Source of the DNA: Mycobacterium sp. ITM-2016-00317
GTDB taxonomy: Bacteria > Actinomycetota > Actinomycetes > Mycobacteriales > Mycobacteriaceae
Reading direction: 5' to 3'
Assembly (NCBI RefSeq): GCF_002968295.1
Contig: NZ_CP134399.1
Location: forward strand, 5,084,001 to 5,148,000
DNA length: 64,000 bases
Numbering within the stretch: position 1 is the stretch's first letter; each line of letters begins with the position of its first letter. The notes under the pieces are model-generated. The model was not told where the DNA came from, made no database searches, and saw only the letters and a program-made list of their open reading frames with translations. The translations under genes were made by a program, and so were the position numbers. Shown one piece after another: positions 60,655 to 64,000 of the stretch.

Positions 60655-62727
60655 TCAGCTGACAGCGGCCAGCGCGAACGGCAGCACCTCGGCCGCTCCC
60701 GCGGCGCGCACCGCCCTGGCGGCCATCGTCAGCGTCCACCCCGTGTCGGTCAGGTCGTCGACCAGGAGCACCCGGGCTCCGGACACCCCGGCCGGCGGGA
60801 CCCAGGCTCCGTGCAACGCTGCCACCCGGTACGCCGAGTTCGCGGCCGCGACCGGGCGATGCGACGGCGAGTACTCCAGGAGGCCGAGGTTCTCCAGCCG
60901 TCCCACCTCGGCCAAGCGCGCCGCCAGAGAGAAGATCAGCTTCGGGCGAGTCGCCGAATCCAGCGCAAGCACCGCCGTGGGTCGCTGCTGCCACTCCCAC
61001 GCCTTCAGCACCGCGATGGCCGCGCCCACCACATCCTCGGACACCTCGGCGTCCGGTTCTGCCAACAGCTTCCGCAGACGCGCACCCCATCCGAGGTCGG
61101 TCAGCCGCCCGATCGCGCGGCCCGCGGACGGTCCGTCACTGATGCGGCCCGACATCTCCAGGCCGAGCTTGGCCAGACCCGTCGGCCACTGCTTGCGCGG
61201 GGCGATCTCGACTCCCGGTCGCATCAGCCGCTCCCGGGTGGCCTCCGCCGCGCCCTCGTCGACGTCGGCGCGGTACCGCGGCCCGGCACAGTTGTCGCAC
61301 CGGCCGCACGGCTCGGGACCGAGTTCGGGGTCGTCGAGTTGACTGCGCAGGAACGACATTCGGCATCCGTCGGTGCTCTGATAGTCGAGCATCGCCTGCT
61401 GTTCGCGTTTGCGCGCCTCGTCCAGTCGGCGGTAGCGGTCCTCGTCGTACACCCACGGCTGACCGGTGCTGATCCAGCCACCCTTGACCCGGCGCACCGC
61501 ACCGTCGACATCGAGCACCTTGAGCACCATCTCCAACCGTGACCGGTTGAGGTCCACCAGCGGCTCGAGCGCCGCCGTGGACTGTGCGCGGCCAGGCTCC
61601 AACGCATCGATCACCTTGCGCACCAGCGGTTCTGACGGGAACGCCACCGATGCGAAGTACCGCCACACGTCGGCGTCCTCCCGTCCCGGCAGCAGGATCA
61701 CCTCGGCGCTGGACGTGGCGCGGCCGGCGCGGCCGACCTGCTGGTAGTAGGCGATCGGCGACGACGGCGCCCCCAGGTGGACGACGAAACCGAGGTCCGG
61801 CTTGTCGAAACCCATGCCCAGCGCCGACGTGGCGATCAGCGCCTTGACCCGGTTGGCCAGCAGATCGGCTTCGAGCTGCTCCCGTTCGGCGGCCTCGGTG
61901 CCTCCCGTGTAGGCCGCGACGGTATGTCCCTGCTCGCGCAGCAGCGCCGCGATGTCGTTGGCCTGCGAGACGGTCAGGGTGTAGACGATCCCCGACCCCG
62001 GTAGCGACTCCATGTGTGCGGCAAGCCAGGCCGCGCGCTGAGTGGGCCCACCGGCGTGCACCACGGACAGCCTCAGCGACTCGCGGTCCAGCCCGCCGCG
62101 CAACACCAGGGTGTCGGTTCCGCCGACACCCAACTGCGCGGCCACGTCTGCGACCACCCGGTCGTTGGCGGTCGCGGTGGTCGCGAGCACCGGGACGTCG
62201 GCGCCCAGTTCGGCGATGAGCGTGCGGATACGCCGATAGTCGGGACGGAAGTCATGGCCCCAGTCCGAAACGCAGTGTGCTTCGTCGACCACCACCAGAC
62301 CGGCGTCGGCGGCCAGCGCGGGCAGGACCGCGTCGCGGAAGTCGGGGTTGTTCAAGCGTTCCGGGCTGACCAGCAGCACGTCGAGTTCACCGGCGTTGAC
62401 CTGTTGGTGGACGGCGTCCCATTCGGTGACGTTGCCGGAGTTGATGGTCGCCGCGCGCACGCCGGCCCGGCCGGCCGCGGCGACCTGGTTGCGCATCAGC
62501 GCCAACAGCGGGGACACGATCACGGTCGGCCCCCGGCAGGCCGCGCGCAGGAGTTTCGCGGCGATGAAGTACACCGCGGACTTCCCCCAGCCGGTGCGTT
62601 GAACGACCAGCGCCCGACGGCGTTGCACCACCAGTGCCTCGATGGCCGTCCACTGGTCGTCGCGCAACCGGGCCTCGGGCCCGGCGAGTTGTTCAAGAAG
62701 CGCCTGGGCCTCGGTTCGCGTCGCCAT
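60655..62727 (-). CDS. RecQ-type DNA helicase fused to a phosphoribosyltransferase-like domain
   Basis: 690 residues from ATG 62727; the longer frame to 62769 adds non-conserved residues. SF2 helicase: RTGWGKSAVYF (Walker A), VVVDEAHCVSDWGHDFRP, TATAND, and QVGRAGR; RecQ zinc site with CGRCDNC near residue 450. The C-terminal 110 residues contain VLLVDDLTDTGWT (653-665), a PRPP-binding motif of type I phosphoribosyltransferases. This fusion is seen in actinobacteria; the role of the second domain is unknown. Confidence 0.88.
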   Translation of the reverse strand: MATRTEAQALLEQLAGPEARLRDDQWTAIEALVVQRRRALVVQRTGWGKSAVYFIAAKLLRAACRGPTVIVSPLLALMRNQVAAAGRAGVRAATINSGNVTEWDAVHQQVNAGELDVLLVSPERLNNPDFRDAVLPALAADAGLVVVDEAHCVSDWGHDFRPDYRRIRTLIAELGADVPVLATTATANDRVVADVAAQLGVGGTDTLVLRGGLDRESLRLSVVHAGGPTQRAAWLAAHMESLPGSGIVYTLTVSQANDIAALLREQGHTVAAYTGGTEAAEREQLEADLLANRVKALIATSALGMGFDKPDLGFVVHLGAPSSPIAYYQQVGRAGRATSSAEVILLPGREDADVWRYFASVAFPSEPLVRKVIDALEPGRAQSTAALEPLVDLNRSRLEMVLKVLDVDGAVRRVKGGWISTGQPWVYDEDRYRRLDEARKREQQAMLDYQSTDGCRMSFLRSQLDDPELGPEPCGRCDNCAGPRYRADVDEGAAEATRERLMRPGVEIAPRKQWPTGLAKLGLEMSGRISDGPSAGRAIGRLTDLGWGARLRKLLAEPDAEVSEDVVGAAIAVLKAWEWQQRPTAVLALDSATRPKLIFSLAARLAEVGRLENLGLLEYSPSHRPVAAANSAYRVAALHGAWVPPAGVSGARVLLVDDLTDTGWTLTMAARAVRAAGAAEVLPFALAAVS

Positions 62728-62766
62728 CACCCCATCCTGCCCGGCGGCCCCGACAGCACCGAACGG

Positions 62767-62807
62767 CACTTGCCGTGCCTGCGCTCAGCGCGCGGGCACG
62801 GCAAGTG
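62767..62807. terminator. 13-bp perfect hairpin after the hemophore gene
   Basis: CACTTGCCGTGCC at 62767-62779 pairs perfectly with 62795-62807; loop 15 nt. It follows the stop of the hemophore-like gene (minus strand) by 23 bp and precedes recQ, so it should insulate recQ from read-through. Confidence 0.65.
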
Positions 62808-62829
62808 ATGGTTCGTGAAGAGCGAAGGG

Positions 62830-63360
62830 TCAGCTGGCCGGTGCAGCCGGAACCTCGACGGCCCCCGGAGCCTGCGGATCGGCCGGCATCGGCGGGACCA
62901 TCGACGGCTCCACGACCTGCGGGACCTCGGCGCCGACGTTCTCGCTGCTCCACACCGCACGCGCCACCGGAGTGGGCGCCACCTCGATGCCGCACTGCGT
63001 CTGCAGGGCGCTCACCGGCTGGTGGATATTCTTGAGCTGCTCCTCGACCTGCGGATTCTGGGCGAAGAACGCCTGGTAGGCAGTCTGCGCCTCAGCTGCG
63101 GGCTGAGCCGAGATGGTGGAGAGCGCCTCGTTGGTCTGCGGGTTCGCGGTCAGAAAGGCACCCTCGGACGCGGTGGCGGTGCTGACGGTTCCCGCCACGC
63201 TGCTGGCCGAGCAGTCCGCCGGTGCCGGACCCGGTGCAGGTGCCGGACCGGGCTGAGCATTGGCCACCGGGGCGATGATCGCCGCCGACCCGAAGACCAG
63301 CAGGCCACCGGCAAACATGCCGAACATGCCGCGGCGCACGGTCGTTGCGGACGCGTTCAT
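62830..63360 (-). CDS. Secreted hemophore-related protein
   Basis: 176 residues from ATG 63360 with AGGAGT upstream. Signal peptide about 1-36 (ends VANA), then a mycobacterial haem-binding (Rv0203-type) domain: paired Cys in DCSASS and TQCGIE, and NPQTNEALSTISAQP with AYQAFFAQNP. The C-terminus is Pro-rich. Such proteins carry haem outside the cell; binding here is inferred. No KstR site nearby. Confidence 0.82.
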   Translation of the reverse strand: MNASATTVRRGMFGMFAGGLLVFGSAAIIAPVANAQPGPAPAPGPAPADCSASSVAGTVSTATASEGAFLTANPQTNEALSTISAQPAAEAQTAYQAFFAQNPQVEEQLKNIHQPVSALQTQCGIEVAPTPVARAVWSSENVGAEVPQVVEPSMVPPMPADPQAPGAVEVPAAPAS

Positions 63361-63384
63361 AAAAATCACTCCTAGGCGAATAGG

Positions 63385-63400
63385 CAACGTTGCGACGTTG
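63385..63400. promoter_or_regulatory. Inverted repeat CAACGT-TGCG-ACGTTG
   Basis: Perfect 6-bp arms with 4-bp spacer, 24 bp upstream of the hemophore-like ATG on the minus strand. Candidate operator; regulator unknown. The remaining gap to hsaF (63401-63537) has only a weak GTAGCCGC/GCGGCTAC pairing. Confidence 0.35.
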
Positions 63401-63537
63401 GTCGCACCCCCAATGCCTAGCCCCTGACCCGCGAGGTCAAACCCCGCGCCGGCGAACGCATGCGACAGCGAACCGAGTAGCCGCAGGTCAGGACGACTTC
63501 CGCGAGCAGGAGATCCTTCCGAACCGCGGCTACTTGG

Positions 63538-64000
63538 TCAGCGCGTAGCCGCCTGCCCGGACTCCTGCTCCCGCTTGATCTCCAATGCGATGTCGATCAG
63601 CTGGTCTTCCTGGCCACCGATGAGCTTGCGCTGTCCGGCCCGGTGCAACAGCTGGTGGGCGGGCACCCCGTAGCGCTCGGACTGACGGATGGCGTGCTTG
63701 AGGAAACTCGAGTACACCCCCGAGTAGCCCATGATCAGCGCGTTGCGGTCCAGCAGGCACTCGGCGGGCATCGCCGGGGCGACGACCTCTTCGGCGGCGT
63801 CGGCGATGTCGAAGAAGTCGATGCCGGTCTTCACACCGATCTTGTCGAACACGCCGATCAGCGCCTCGACCGGTGCGTTACCGGCGCCCGCGCCGAACCG
63901 TCGGCACGACCCGTCGATCTGCTTGGCGCCGGCGCGGACCGCCTCGATCGAGTTCGCGACACCAAGCCCGAGATTCTCGTGACCGTGGAAACCCACCTGC
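63538..64000 (-). CDS. hsaF: 4-hydroxy-2-oxovalerate aldolase HsaF, C-terminal part
   Basis: About 154 C-terminal residues are visible; the start lies beyond the right edge (full length near 340). [15 protein letters not shown] gives the two His metal ligands of the DmpG/HsaF family, followed by the communication domain. HsaF cleaves 4-hydroxy-2-oxo-acids from sterol rings A/B and C/D into pyruvate and an aldehyde passed to HsaG. The hsaE-hsaG-kstD genes should lie just outside the window. Confidence 0.93.
   Translation of the reverse strand, partial: QVGFHGHENLGLGVANSIEAVRAGAKQIDGSCRRFGAGAGNAPVEALIGVFDKIGVKTGIDFFDIADAAEEVVAPAMPAECLLDRNALIMGYSGVYSSFLKHAIRQSERYGVPAHQLLHRAGQRKLIGGQEDQLIDIALEIKREQESGQAATR

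Noticed and set aside
63477..63533. GTAGCCGC / GCGGCTAC pairing after hsaF as a terminator
   Set aside because: Only 8 bp with a 41-nt loop, which is too weak to support.
1..64000. Insertion sequences, CRISPR arrays, tRNA or rRNA genes
   Set aside because: No transposase, no regularly spaced repeats and no recognisable RNA gene was seen on either strand.

Overview
The window is high-GC actinobacterial DNA from a mycobacterium, most likely a rapid grower (Mycolicibacterium type). The evidence is a complete mce4 operon, an otsA gene preceded by a small Rv3489-like ORF, a mycobacterial hemophore-type protein, leaderless GTG/ATG promoters, and a gene order that parallels M. tuberculosis Rv3489 to Rv3534c, the KstR-controlled cholesterol region. 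The Rv comparison is from memory and not from a search.

Layout. 1-4210: a 5'-truncated DUF4185 protein, a DKNYY-repeat lipoprotein candidate, a VanX-like dipeptidase and XdhC. 4298-8726: a molybdenum hydroxylase operon (large subunit, CoxG, FAD subunit, 2Fe-2S subunit). 8802-15261: a beta-hydroxyacid dehydrogenase, an SDR, a divergent crotonase, the otsA pair, a second SDR and a frameshifted epimerase. 15333-25675: the mce4 operon read on the minus strand (yrbE4A, yrbE4B, mce4A-F and two Mce-associated proteins), with tightly overlapping genes and two KstR-type palindromes upstream. 25908-35725: hsd4A-like SDR and fdxD on the minus strand, and divergently fadE26-fadE27-fadD17 followed by an extra block (second FadD17-like ligase, KstD-like flavoprotein, second KshA-like oxygenase, tiny zinc-finger candidate). 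35766-47931: nitronate monooxygenase-fadD19 diverging from echA19, azoreductase/MarR pair, cyp142-ADC family, LLM oxidoreductase, DUF35 protein, ltp4, ltp3 and a second LLM oxidoreductase. 47952-51507: a polytopic membrane protein and an MFS-TetR operon, which look like insertions. 51673-53297: kshA and an Rv3527-like protein. 53321-56388: CotH / DUF4956 / VTC-domain cluster. 56569-60628: sulfotransferase, SDR and DUF1214-type gene (Rv3529c-Rv3531c-like), then a frameshifted IclR regulator. 60655-64000: RecQ-phosphoribosyltransferase fusion, hemophore-like protein, and the C-terminal part of hsaF.

Functionally the core is sterol use. Mce4/YrbE4 would import cholesterol. CYP142, FadD19/FadD17, FadE26/27, EchA19, the hsd4A-type SDR, and the Ltp/DUF35 proteins would act on the side chain. 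KshA (and possibly the KshA-like and KstD-like paralogs) would open the ring system, and HsaF would finish ring-cleavage products. Five palindromes that fit TnnAACnnGTTnnA exactly sit at the heads of these units and suggest one KstR regulon; a sixth close match lies before mce4.

Points that stand out: a 165-bp near-identical Rieske-coding block shared by the two KshA genes 17 kb apart; the CotH-DUF4956-VTC cluster lodged inside the sterol region; a cysteine-free double DUF35 protein beside two thiolase-fold proteins lacking the usual cysteine; a family of related hairpins between convergent genes; and three apparent single-base frameshifts (yrbE4A, epimerase, IclR), two of them in homopolymers, which may be sequencing errors.
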